Part shown: positions 1 through 6,373 of the stretch, piece after piece
Layout: each line of letters starts with the position of its first letter
Numbering within the stretch: position 1 is the first letter of the stretch
Origin: Enterobacter huaxiensis
GTDB lineage: Bacteria; Pseudomonadota; Gammaproteobacteria; Enterobacterales; Enterobacteriaceae
DNA length: 64,000 nt
Reading direction: 5' to 3'
Assembly (NCBI RefSeq): GCF_003594935.2
Contig: NZ_CP043342.1
Coordinates: 1,178,001 to 1,242,000, forward strand
Position numbers and translations under genes: made by a program
Notes under the pieces: model-generated
Seen by the model: only the letters and a program-made list of their open reading frames with translations
The model's database searches: none
Told to the model about the DNA's origin: nothing

Positions 1-699
1 TCTAATGGTGCGATAGGGAAAGGAGACTTCACATTCTACGGCGGAAAATACGTTTTCATTGGCGACAGCTTCGAATTTCGTAACCCTATTACCTGTCAGA
101 ACAGCATTAGCGCCTCTGCAAAAATTGCGACCACTTCTGATATGGAGTGCAAAACTAAAATTGCTGTTTTAGCTTCAGCTGACAATCAAAATGCCCACCT
201 GTGGTTTTATGGTACCGGAGGGGCATCCAGGGGGGTAATTTATTCCAGCCAAACAGGAATTATTCAGATCCGACCTGACAACAATGATAATGGCGGCTCT
301 AACGGTTACTCGTTTGCATTTGGAGCCGATGGTAAGTTTACCTGTGTCACGATGAATCAGACCTCGGATGAGCGAGTAAAATTCGATAAAGAGCCCATCA
401 GTAACGCTCTTGATAAGATTTGTTCCCTGACGGGTTATACGTTCGGCATCCAACTGACTGAATCGGAATCGGTGCACAGCGCAGGCATTATCGCTCAGGA
501 TTTAGAAAAAGTGTTGCCCGTTGCTGTGAGTTCTGGCGCAAACGGCATTACTCCGACCGGAGAAGAGATTAACGATCTCAAAACCGTGGACTACAGCGCA
601 ATGAGCGCACTGTATGTTGAGGCCATGAAGGAGCTGGCCAACCGGGTAAAAAGCATAGAGAGTGAGCTTGCCGGACTCAAAGCCCGATCCGCGATATAG
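1..699 (+). CDS. Phage tail fibre/spike, C-terminal fragment with peptidase S74 chaperone domain
   Basis: The reading frame is open from the first base and ends at 697-699, giving 232 visible residues of a longer protein whose N-terminus is left of the window. The C-terminal half looks like the intramolecular chaperone of endosialidases and tail spikes (peptidase S74). That domain trimerises the spike and then cuts itself off at a serine in a conserved S-D-x-R-x-K block. Here the block TSDERVK gives Ser122 and Lys127 (numbering from base 1). It is followed by an AGIIAQDLE segment, a VDYSAM segment and a C-terminal coiled-coil-like stretch (MKELANRVKSIESEL). The visible part upstream is beta-rich and Gly/Asn-rich, as expected of a spike shaft. 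The domain call is good; receptor and host range cannot be read. Confidence 0.85.
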   Translation, partial: SNGAIGKGDFTFYGGKYVFIGDSFEFRNPITCQNSISASAKIATTSDMECKTKIAVLASADNQNAHLWFYGTGGASRGVIYSSQTGIIQIRPDNNDNGGSNGYSFAFGADGKFTCVTMNQTSDERVKFDKEPISNALDKICSLTGYTFGIQLTESESVHSAGIIAQDLEKVLPVAVSSGANGITPTGEEINDLKTVDYSAMSALYVEAMKELANRVKSIESELAGLKARSAI

Positions 700-1090
700 T
701 GTATTAGCTCAGACTTGACCTGACAGTTTTATCTGGCAGCAGACTATCAAATCTGACAGTCTGCTTTGAGCGATGAGCGGATGTTAATTTGGGGTTGTAC
801 GCCGGAACCGCCGAAAATTCCGTGACGAATAATTTTTGCGGTTGTCTGCCTGTACGTAAGACCGCCGTCAACCGGACAGTAAAGAAATGGCCGTTTGGAA
901 CGAAAAATCACTGACCGCAGCGTCTCACATAGCTGGTAGGGATAAATTCTCACTCACGGCACCATAAACGTACACGTCAGCACATGCAAAACATGCTTCA
1001 AAATTCGACTAATTCACTGCGCCAGTAATTTCGGCGGTTCCTGCAAAGAACCCCTATATTATGCGAATTGTTAATTAACACTGAGCAGCA
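700..1090. other. Intergenic stretch after the tail fibre, no supported gene
   Basis: This 391-bp gap holds only short spurious reading frames. An inverted repeat (GCAGACT at 739-745 with AGTCTGC at 758-764) lies 40 bp after the tail-fibre stop and could form a hairpin, but it lacks a T run. The motif TTTGAGCGA..AGCGGA at 765-781 recurs at 2379-2395. Nothing else can be assigned. Confidence 0.5.
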
Positions 1091-2149
1091 TTATTTTTCC
1101 TGTGTATCATCATTCAAATCTGGTGCAGTCCGAAGTACATTCGTGAAGTTGAGAAGCATTTTTTTTGTGCCAAAAGTGAACATCTCAGAGATTTCAGATG
1201 AAATGCTATCCCAAATAAAAATGATATGCCTCAAATACTCAACAACTCCAGGCCGGTTCAATGTACCTTCGATAAGATAATGTTCAGGAATACCCTCCAT
1301 TATTCCAGTCTTTCTTATCCAGAACAGTCCAACCCTGTTGGCCGATTCAACACCTGCAAGCACATAACTACGACGTTGATCTGTGTTTGTAATAGAAAGT
1401 ATTTCAAAAATTAAAGGCACGATCATTTCAAGCCTTACGAATGGCCTAGGATGTGTACCAACTGGTTCTGTTTGAACCTCATAAAATTTTTCGCCTTGAA
1501 AACGGTGTAACATTAATGATATACCACATGTCAAAAAGCAAATTGCCAATTCGCAATTTTCATTAATGGCAAGTTGTCGAACAATTTCTACTACACACAT
1601 GTATGTGGAAAAATAATCGGCTGCAAGTTCAGTTGCGTGCCAAATGGCAGATGCATCGTTATTGTCTGATGATAAATTATTTAAGTGAATTTCAGACATT
1701 ACATTAATATCGGAGCTATACCTGTTCCTTATAAATAAATGACCCTGAGTTAAGTGTCCTAACTCATGAAAAAAAACCCATGTCAAACCTGCTAGAAAAA
1801 TGTTTTTAGTGAAATTAGTTTTATCCCACTCATCTCTTAATGTGGTAAAGTTGGTTTGCCCGTTAAACCACATATCATAAGCTTCGTCATCTTTACCCGA
1901 GTGAACATAATCTACAAAAGCAGCAGCATCATCATATAATGATCGGATTAATTTATATGTGATTGATATAGCATGCCTTGGTGGTTCATCACGCTCTGAG
2001 TAAACTAAAGCTCTTGCGTTCACAATATCTGTAGTTTCAAATTGTAAAGCGAGACTGCCATTAATTTCTTTATAGTAATGATCATTCAAATCTTCAGTAA
2101 TAGAAGACAAAACACTTGTAGCCCAGTTGTATAGCGCGATACTTTCCAT
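1091..2149 (-). CDS. HEXXH zinc metallopeptidase-like protein, unassigned family
   Basis: This 352-residue protein is not one I can name. It contains HELGH at residues 128-132, the zinc-binding and catalytic signature of gluzincin-type metallopeptidases. ELAAD follows at 174-178, in the position where the third zinc ligand (Glu) of such enzymes is expected. The HELGH helix is preceded by a hydrophobic stretch (IFLAGLTWVFF, 117-127), as in many M48-like and phage-exclusion peptidases. There is no signal peptide, so it is probably cytoplasmic. The gene is strikingly AT-rich beside its neighbours and stands alone between the tail fibre and the TetR gene, typical of late-acquired phage cargo. An anti-phage or toxin role is conceivable because Lit-type proteases share HEXXH, but that is inference only. 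The start is the first in-frame ATG; no strong ribosome binding site is evident. Confidence 0.75.
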   Translation of the reverse strand: MESIALYNWATSVLSSITEDLNDHYYKEINGSLALQFETTDIVNARALVYSERDEPPRHAISITYKLIRSLYDDAAAFVDYVHSGKDDEAYDMWFNGQTNFTTLRDEWDKTNFTKNIFLAGLTWVFFHELGHLTQGHLFIRNRYSSDINVMSEIHLNNLSSDNNDASAIWHATELAADYFSTYMCVVEIVRQLAINENCELAICFLTCGISLMLHRFQGEKFYEVQTEPVGTHPRPFVRLEMIVPLIFEILSITNTDQRRSYVLAGVESANRVGLFWIRKTGIMEGIPEHYLIEGTLNRPGVVEYLRHIIFIWDSISSEISEMFTFGTKKMLLNFTNVLRTAPDLNDDTQEK

Positions 2150-2440
2150 TTGGCACCATTAGAAAATTTGTTATGTATTTCTATTTTTTGAAAAATCACT
2201 TTTTAAAAAGTGGCCATATGCATAACTGAAAACTGCGTTGTCACTGTCAAAATCATTTGACGTTATGGCTTCCCATCCCCTCAACCACTTGTGCCTAATG
2301 CGCCACTTATGGGGTCCGCTTGGAAAACGGAAAATAGCCTACGTTAAGCCTGTTTTTTAAGCAAGCATGACAGGCAGTTTTGAGCGAAAAGCGGACCTTT
2401 GTGATTAGAGCGCAATCGTTTTGACTGAACCGGTGTAGCA
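2150..2440. other. Intergenic region with palindrome and inverted repeats
   Basis: It lies upstream of the metallopeptidase gene and downstream of the TetR gene, both on the minus strand. It contains a perfect 16-bp palindrome CACTTTTTAAAAAGTG (2197-2212), 48 bp upstream of the metallopeptidase ATG. It also holds a 9-bp inverted repeat GGTCCGCTT/AAGCGGACC (2313-2321 and 2389-2397) enclosing 67 bp. No coding frame is supported. Confidence 0.5.
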
Positions 2441-3013
2441 TTATTTCAATAATTTTGACATTAGCTCAAAAAACGTAGGCAAATCGCGAGTGAAAGAGAA
2501 GGATGCGTTAATAGCCTTGCGCGCGATTAAACCATCAATAAAGGCAAAAAGGATTATCGTGACTTCCTCAAGGTGAATATCCTTGCGAAACTCTCCCGCC
2601 GCAATACCGTCCGCGATAATTCCCGCAATACTTTGCCGCATGACGGTATCACTGGAGATATACGTTTTCTGCAATTCAGGGTTCCGCGCAGACTCCGCCA
2701 TGATTTCAACCCACAGCTGATGGGTAACCGGATAGCCTACATCGCTTATGCACGAAGTAACCTGCGCGCAAAGGCGCTCGTAGTAAGTGCCGTTAGACGG
2801 AGCACTATGAGCGGTCAAAGCAGAATTTTGCTCTTCAAGAACGATTGCCTTGATAAGGTCATCCTTGCTTTTGAAGTACGTGTACATCGCTCCCTGGCTG
2901 ATCCCTGCCCGGGTAGAAATTTCACGTACGCTTGTCGCACTAAAGCCTTTTTCTGCAAAGCAGGCTGCGGCAGCGGTAATCAGCTTATGGTAGGTTTCGG
3001 TTTTCTTTAACAT
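2441..3013 (-). CDS. TetR/AcrR family transcriptional regulator
   Basis: This is a 190-residue, one-domain repressor of the usual TetR length. Residues about 8-55 carry the TetR helix-turn-helix: AAACFAEKGFSATSVREI, then AGISQGAMYTYFKSKDDL, the diagnostic family block. The rest is a helical ligand-binding and dimerisation domain with no recognisable effector class. It lies 87 bp behind the arginase-family gene on the same strand. A TetR-type palindrome (4022-4039) sits upstream of that gene, so the two probably form an autoregulated arginase-tetR unit. The start ATG follows a weak ribosome binding site. The family is certain; the regulated pathway is inferred from neighbourhood only. Confidence 0.9.
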   Translation of the reverse strand: MLKKTETYHKLITAAAACFAEKGFSATSVREISTRAGISQGAMYTYFKSKDDLIKAIVLEEQNSALTAHSAPSNGTYYERLCAQVTSCISDVGYPVTHQLWVEIMAESARNPELQKTYISSDTVMRQSIAGIIADGIAAGEFRKDIHLEEVTIILFAFIDGLIARKAINASFSFTRDLPTFFELMSKLLK

Positions 3014-3100
3014 GTTGACTACTATTTTTTAATCCAGGGCACCGGCGTAAACGCGTTTTTTTCTGGAGCCAGTGTTGAACTCTGACCCCAGAATCAGATA

Positions 3101-3964
3101 TTACTTCATAAGCGGTAACGCACTGAGCATATTCTTCAGATTCAGCATATCCCAGGGTAAATGTTCAGCAAGTGTAAGGCCGACAGGTTCCGCTTTTGAG
3201 GTTGCCTGAGCTATCAGATTCAGAACATCGTCAATGGATAGTTTACCTTCTGCAACATCACCAAAGTCATGTACTCCTCTGCCGGGCATGGCGAAAAGAA
3301 CCGAACGGAACAGTGACGGATCGAGAACGTCCAGATCTATGTGTATTGCCAGATGTTCAATATTTTCTCTCTTGATCCATTCAGTGACGTCTTTAGCGTC
3401 GTTTTTAACCTTTTCAGGACCTATCGTCTCAATGCCATGATTGGCAAGGTATTCAGATTCATAAGGCAGTGGATCGTGGATACCTGCAATCATTATTTTT
3501 GTAGGGTTAAGTCTGGTTGATACATGAGCAACTAAATCCTTATCACCGGTTCCAATTAGCGCTCCAAGAACATGGGCATGGGCGTTCGGATATTGTCTTG
3601 CAGTCTGCACGTCAGGATGAGAGTCAATCCAGAGCACACCCAGTTTATCACCGTATTTATTGAGGAGATGGGCAAAAGGAGCCAGTGACACCAGGCAATC
3701 GCCACCAAAAACGACAATTGAATCGGGATCATGTTTCTTAATCAGAGCGGCTGCATCGCTTTGCTGCCTGACAATTTGAGGCTTAGCAGTGATGCCATCC
3801 ACTTTATCAAGCGGCTCCGCTGTGGGCTCATCTACAGGAACTGACTCAACGGGGCCATCCGATTCGGGGGAAAGATACGAGAGAAGAAGCGACCCAAGAT
3901 GATAGGGGGGATTATTACCACCCTGCCATTGTGGAAATAAAAGTCTGAGCGTTTTACTAGTCAT
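3101..3964 (-). CDS. Arginase/agmatinase (ureohydrolase) family protein with an altered metal motif
   Basis: This 287-residue protein has the ureohydrolase fold signatures in order: GGDC (87-90), DSHPD (114-118), and HIDLDVLDP (208-216). Arginases and agmatinases hydrolyse a guanidino group to urea, using two manganese ions held by one His and Asp residues from GGDH, DxHxD and SxDxD. Here the first motif is GGDC, so the canonical first His ligand is Cys, while the other ligands (D114, H116, D118, D210, D212) are present. The substrate is therefore unclear; loss of activity, a changed metal site or a non-ureohydrolase role are all possible. A GAAGG ribosome binding site precedes the ATG. It appears to be co-transcribed with the following TetR gene. 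Confidence 0.88.
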   Translation of the reverse strand: MTSKTLRLLFPQWQGGNNPPYHLGSLLLSYLSPESDGPVESVPVDEPTAEPLDKVDGITAKPQIVRQQSDAAALIKKHDPDSIVVFGGDCLVSLAPFAHLLNKYGDKLGVLWIDSHPDVQTARQYPNAHAHVLGALIGTGDKDLVAHVSTRLNPTKIMIAGIHDPLPYESEYLANHGIETIGPEKVKNDAKDVTEWIKRENIEHLAIHIDLDVLDPSLFRSVLFAMPGRGVHDFGDVAEGKLSIDDVLNLIAQATSKAEPVGLTLAEHLPWDMLNLKNMLSALPLMK

Positions 3965-4021
3965 AATTTACCTTCGCTTGTTTTAACAACGGACTGATTT
4001 GAGTGAGTCACCACCCATAAT

Positions 4022-4039
4022 TGAATGAACGCTCATTCA
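4022..4039. promoter_or_regulatory. Candidate TetR-family operator upstream of the arginase-like gene
   Basis: A perfect inverted repeat TGAATGA-ACGC-TCATTCA lies 58 bp upstream of the arginase-like start codon. The half-site and 4-bp spacing resemble operators of several TetR-family repressors (the Bacillus subtilis FadR type is TGAATGA-N4-TCATTCA). With the only TetR gene nearby located in the same transcription unit, autoregulation is the simplest reading. The pairing of regulator and site is inference. Confidence 0.6.
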
Positions 4040-4131
4040 TTTTTGCGCACTCATCGTTTTCACGCAAGCAGCACGGCACATTAAGTTAACCTAAAGGGAA
4101 AAAATCATTTCTGCAGACTGGTTTCAACCAA

Positions 4132-4157
4132 AGTCCGCTTATGGCACAGAGCGGACT
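4132..4157. repeat. Inverted repeat AGTCCGCT/AGCGGACT
   Basis: Perfect 8-bp arms (4132-4139 and 4150-4157) enclose 10 bp. There is no T run, so it is not a standard terminator. The same GTCCGCTT/AAGCGGAC words appear as a wider inverted repeat at 2313-2397, suggesting a dispersed short repeat of the accessory region. Confidence 0.5.
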
Positions 4158-4247
4158 GTCAGCTTAGGTTAAGCCCTGTGCAGCAACTTGCACACGGAGG
4201 GAAATTGATAGCTAATACCTGTATTGACCAATAGAGCTGTCAATATG

Positions 4248-4269
4248 ATACTGTGTTTATGTACAGTAT
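4248..4269 (+). promoter_or_regulatory. LexA (SOS) box with overlapping sigma-70 promoter
   Basis: The box is CTGT-GTTTATGT-ACAG, the exact CTGT-N8-ACAG consensus, and its arms extend to ATACTGT/ACAGTAT. A good -35 element TTGACC (4224-4229) sits 17 bp before GATACT (4247-4252), a plausible -10 that lies inside the box, so LexA binding would occlude RNA polymerase. The downstream start codon is at 4284. Confidence 0.9.
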
Positions 4270-4283
4270 TTTGTGGGGTGAAT

Positions 4284-4523
4284 ATGCCACGCACAGCAGA
4301 TATACAGACAGCATTTCAATCGGCTATACAGCTTAATCCAAAGGGCTACCGCTACCTGAGCACTGACAGCTTCATCGGGAAATTGAGGGAGTTCAGCTGG
4401 CACTTTAGCCGTGCCGATGCAAACGCATGGATTGAGCGTTACCAGCCTGACTTCGCCGACAAGACCACCGACGGCAGTGATAACCGTTACTGGATCCTGC
4501 GCAACATGGGGAGGGTTTTCTAA
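4284..4523 (+). CDS. Small SOS-controlled protein, first gene of a LexA-regulated pair
   Basis: This 79-residue protein has no function I recognise. The ATG at 4284 is chosen because it follows a GGGGTG ribosome binding site and the LexA box; an upstream in-frame start at 4224 would sit in the promoter. The protein is rich in aromatic and charged residues (KGYRYLSTDSFIGKL, WIERYQPDF, RYWILRNM) and has no transmembrane segment. Its stop codon overlaps the start of the next gene (TAATG), so the two are translationally coupled and probably act together. Similar pairs seem to be common near the ends of lambdoid prophages, in the position of damage-inducible cargo. DNA-damage induction is well supported by the operator; the molecular role is not known to me. 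Confidence 0.75.
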   Translation: MPRTADIQTAFQSAIQLNPKGYRYLSTDSFIGKLREFSWHFSRADANAWIERYQPDFADKTTDGSDNRYWILRNMGRVF

Positions 4524-4843
4524 TGGGATTTCCCTCGCCGGCCATGGATTACGTTGAGCAACGATTATCACCTGTCGTTCTCTGCAGTATAGGACCTGAT
4601 AGCAGGGTGCTTGAAACTGAAGTTGGGTACGCAGTCATTGAGCCTGTTACGAAGAAGACACAGGGTGATGTGTTGTTGATCCTCTGTGACGGGCATACGC
4701 AATTCGCAAAATTGATGGGGAAGGCACTCATCACTGATGATGGGGAGGCGATAGAGGGAACCGCTCTGGAAGAGGTTGGGGTCTTAGGGCGGGTAACGTT
4801 TTTTATACACCGTACACAACAAGATGATTGCCCGGTCATGTAG
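4523..4843 (+). CDS. UmuD-like protein of an SOS-controlled pair, catalytic serine not visible
   Basis: This 106-residue protein opens with GFPSPAMDYVEQRL, nearly identical to the GFPSPAADYVEQR block around the UmuD cleavage region. Its C-terminal part (GDVLLILCDGHTQFAKL, then GVLGRVTFFIH) matches the end of the S24/LexA-like fold, including a Lys at 63 near the place of the UmuD general-base Lys. The SGDSM segment carrying the catalytic Ser of UmuD is missing; the corresponding region is shortened to VLETEVGYAVIEPV. It is therefore probably not an active self-cleaving peptidase. No umuC-like gene follows. Translation is coupled to the upstream small protein under the same LexA box. It may modulate UmuC or the SOS response, but this is inference. 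Confidence 0.75.
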   Translation: MGFPSPAMDYVEQRLSPVVLCSIGPDSRVLETEVGYAVIEPVTKKTQGDVLLILCDGHTQFAKLMGKALITDDGEAIEGTALEEVGVLGRVTFFIHRTQQDDCPVM

Positions 4844-4908
4844 TGCAAAATGACGTGAATAATTCCCCCATTTTTCCCCAATACTTCCCCGTGCGAAATT
4901 TAGACAAG

Positions 4909-4936
4909 AAAAAACCAGCCGTAAAAGGCTGGTTTT
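4909..4936. terminator. Bidirectional intrinsic terminator
   Basis: Perfect 10-bp arms AAAACCAGCC/GGCTGGTTTT enclose a 6-nt loop and are flanked by A and T runs. It sits between the end of the SOS pair and the tRNA-Pro fragment, so it can end transcripts from either side. Confidence 0.85.
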
Positions 4937-4947
4937 AAATGTGTTTT

Positions 4948-4993
4948 TGGTCGGCACGAGAGGATTTGAACCTCCGACCCCCGACACCCCATG
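4948..4993 (-). pseudogene. tRNA-Pro (GGG) 3' fragment, likely attachment-site relic
   Basis: Read on the minus strand, this 46-nt stretch runs from the anticodon loop (CATGGGGTG) through the variable region and T arm (GGTTCAAATCC) to the encoded CCA. It matches the E. coli proL tRNA 3' half as I know it. The 5' half (acceptor strand, D arm, anticodon 5' stem) is absent: directly before it lies the stop codon of the 4994-5827 gene. A tRNA 3' half starting at the anticodon loop is what a tyrosine-integrase attachment site leaves behind. It is not a functional tRNA gene. Confidence 0.8.
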
Positions 4994-5827
4994 TCAGTGA
5001 TGAATATTGGAATAGAACTCGTATCCTCGATTTACTACTCCGATGATGATACTGATTACAGCGGCACCAATGATGAGTGGGTGTTCTTTTGCTCTAGTCA
5101 ATAGCCAATATGGATGGAAGCTTCTTGGCTTATACCAACGAGAATTTGTTTCGAGGCTTTTGTCATTAATTCGTTCGGCTATGTTGCATAAGATATCCAC
5201 TTTGCGGAGAGTGGACATTTCTAGTTTTCTATACTCACCATTAACATATGCATCAGCTTCTTCTTGGCCTGTCATAACGTCTTTATCAGCAATATTATTC
5301 TTTTCAACAAGTGCCATCAATCTTCCGGCCCTGCCGTTTTTTGCTGTATGATCTATATAGTTACGTCCGTAAATTGAAGTTGTTGCTCTTGCAAGATCCA
5401 ACTTTCTATCGTCTGTCAGCACAAATGGTTCTCCGCCAAGCACTGCATATCTATGCTGCAAGGCCTGAAAACCATAGTTATTATCACGCATGTTCCAATG
5501 AAGGAAAGTGCAGTTGCCGTAACGCTTTAAAAAGGCGAAGAAATTATCAAGAAGGTCCTTCTCGAGAATATCAAGATTAGCCGGATTTGATATGTCGAGC
5601 TTCAGTAGCTCAGCTGACCGATTTAGCGCCCAGTGGTCTGTTTGTGCATTGCCTAAGTTACGCACAGCTATCGATGTTATCCTAGTCGACTTTCCGCCAT
5701 GAACATCATAAAAAGATTCGCATGAATAATGGATTACATAGCAATGTAATGCATTAGCGAAACATTTATGTATAGAGGCAACGCTTTCTTCACGATCTTT
5801 GATTTGTTGTTTGATTGACGAAGACAT
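4994..5827 (-). CDS. Unrecognised protein with a C-terminal membrane anchor
   Basis: I do not recognise this 277-residue protein. It has a soluble N-terminal domain of about 225 residues with many charged and aromatic residues and one likely transmembrane helix near the C-terminus (about 249-266, HPLIIGAAVISIIIGVV), leaving a short tail. Blocks such as VIHYSCESFYD (31-41) and FLHWNMRDNNYGF (108-120) vaguely recall RNase H/DEDD exonuclease-type strands, but I cannot align catalytic acids, so this is only an impression. The start has a good GAGG ribosome binding site 6 nt upstream. An intrinsic terminator ends just before that site, leaving no room for a promoter, so expression may depend on readthrough. 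Its stop codon abuts the tRNA-Pro relic. Its position between ssrA and an attachment relic suggests mobile cargo. Confidence 0.7.
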   Translation of the reverse strand: MSSSIKQQIKDREESVASIHKCFANALHCYVIHYSCESFYDVHGGKSTRITSIAVRNLGNAQTDHWALNRSAELLKLDISNPANLDILEKDLLDNFFAFLKRYGNCTFLHWNMRDNNYGFQALQHRYAVLGGEPFVLTDDRKLDLARATTSIYGRNYIDHTAKNGRAGRLMALVEKNNIADKDVMTGQEEADAYVNGEYRKLEMSTLRKVDILCNIAERINDKSLETNSRWYKPRSFHPYWLLTRAKEHPLIIGAAVISIIIGVVNRGYEFYSNIHH

Positions 5828-5842
5828 TTTGAACCTCTATGC

Positions 5843-5865
5843 AAAAAAACCCGCATAAGCGGGCT
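5843..5865 (-). terminator. Intrinsic terminator between ssrA and the adjacent gene
   Basis: On the minus strand CCCGC/GCGGG arms with a 4-nt loop are followed by seven T. It would stop leftward transcription from ssrA. The ribosome binding site of the next gene (5834-5838) begins only five bases after the T run. Confidence 0.85.
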
Positions 5866-5878
5866 TTCATGTCACTCG

Positions 5879-5983
5879 GGAGCCGCGGCTCCTTTGCGTA
5901 TCCTTTTTTGTCCCCTCACCGTCTGGTCGGTGTCCTGCTGAGACTACTAACTTCCTGTTATTGCCAGTGACGTCCTATCACTG
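5879..5983. other. Cluster of short hairpins between ssrA and the terminator
   Basis: Three inverted repeats occur in 105 bp: GGAGCC-GC-GGCTCC (5879-5892), CACCG-TCTGGT-CGGTG (5917-5932) and CAGTGA-CGTCCTA-TCACTG (5965-5983). They lie directly downstream of the ssrA 3' end, where an integrated element would carry its attachment arm and integrase-binding sites. They may also fold in a readthrough transcript. No coding frame is supported. Confidence 0.45.
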
Positions 5984-5995
5984 TCCAATCATGAT

Positions 5996-6358
5996 TGGTG
6001 GAGCTGGCGGGAGTTGAACCCGCGTCCGAAATTTCTACATCCTCGGTACTACATGCTTAGTTTGTCTTTACATTCGCACGCCAGCTGCGGACAGACACGC
6101 CACTAACGAACTAGCCTGATTAGTTTTAGCACTTCAACCCCAGGCAGGGCATCCGCGCGATCTCTTTTGGGTTTGACCTCTCTTGATCCCCGTCTTAAGA
6201 GCGGAAGCTAGGGAGAGAGGGCTCTTAGCAGGTTATTAAGCTGCTAAAGCGTAGTTTTCGTCGTTTGCGACTATTTTTTTGCGGCTTTTTACGAGGCAAA
6301 CCGCCCCTCGGCATGCACCTTGGGTTTCGCAAATCCCGTCGAATCCAGAATCAGCCCC
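5996..6358 (-). ncRNA. ssrA: Transfer-messenger RNA (tmRNA)
   Basis: The 363-nt gene has the length of E. coli tmRNA. The 5' end GGGGCTGATTCTGG and the 3' end GCCAGCTCCACCA can pair as a tRNA-like acceptor domain, and the T arm reads GGTTCAACTCC. The internal reading frame encodes the tag ANDENYALAA followed by TAA TAA, after the resume codon GCA. With SmpB, tmRNA frees stalled ribosomes and tags the unfinished protein for ClpXP and related proteases. The 3' end is intact, so an element integrated here has restored the gene, as is usual at this site. TATACT (6374-6379, minus strand) is a good -10 element upstream. Confidence 0.98.
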
Positions 6359-6373
6359 AATAGTGTTGAACTG

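Larger units (their letters stand above)
1..5995. mobile_element. Right part of a prophage or genomic island ending at the 3' end of ssrA
   Basis: The DNA between the left edge and the 3' end of ssrA does not belong to the conserved core order that begins at ssrA. It carries a phage tail fibre end, cargo-type genes, an SOS-controlled cassette, a tRNA-Pro 3' fragment and short dispersed inverted repeats. The metallopeptidase gene is clearly more AT-rich than the core genes. The 3' end of ssrA is a well-known attachment site for phages and islands (CP4-57 in E. coli K-12). No integrase, structural gene cluster or second copy of the ssrA 3' end is visible, so the far end is outside the window, and whether this is one element or several nested ones is open. 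Confidence 0.7.

Noticed and set aside
1091..2149. Naming the metallopeptidase as Lit
   Set aside because: Only the generic HEXXH is shared; length and flanking sequence give no firm match.
4784..4987. Small frame reading through the tRNA-Pro fragment
   Set aside because: Its codons come from tRNA and terminator sequence and it has no ribosome site.
4994..5827. Calling the membrane-anchored protein a DEDD exonuclease
   Set aside because: Two blocks look vaguely similar but the four acidic catalytic residues cannot be placed.
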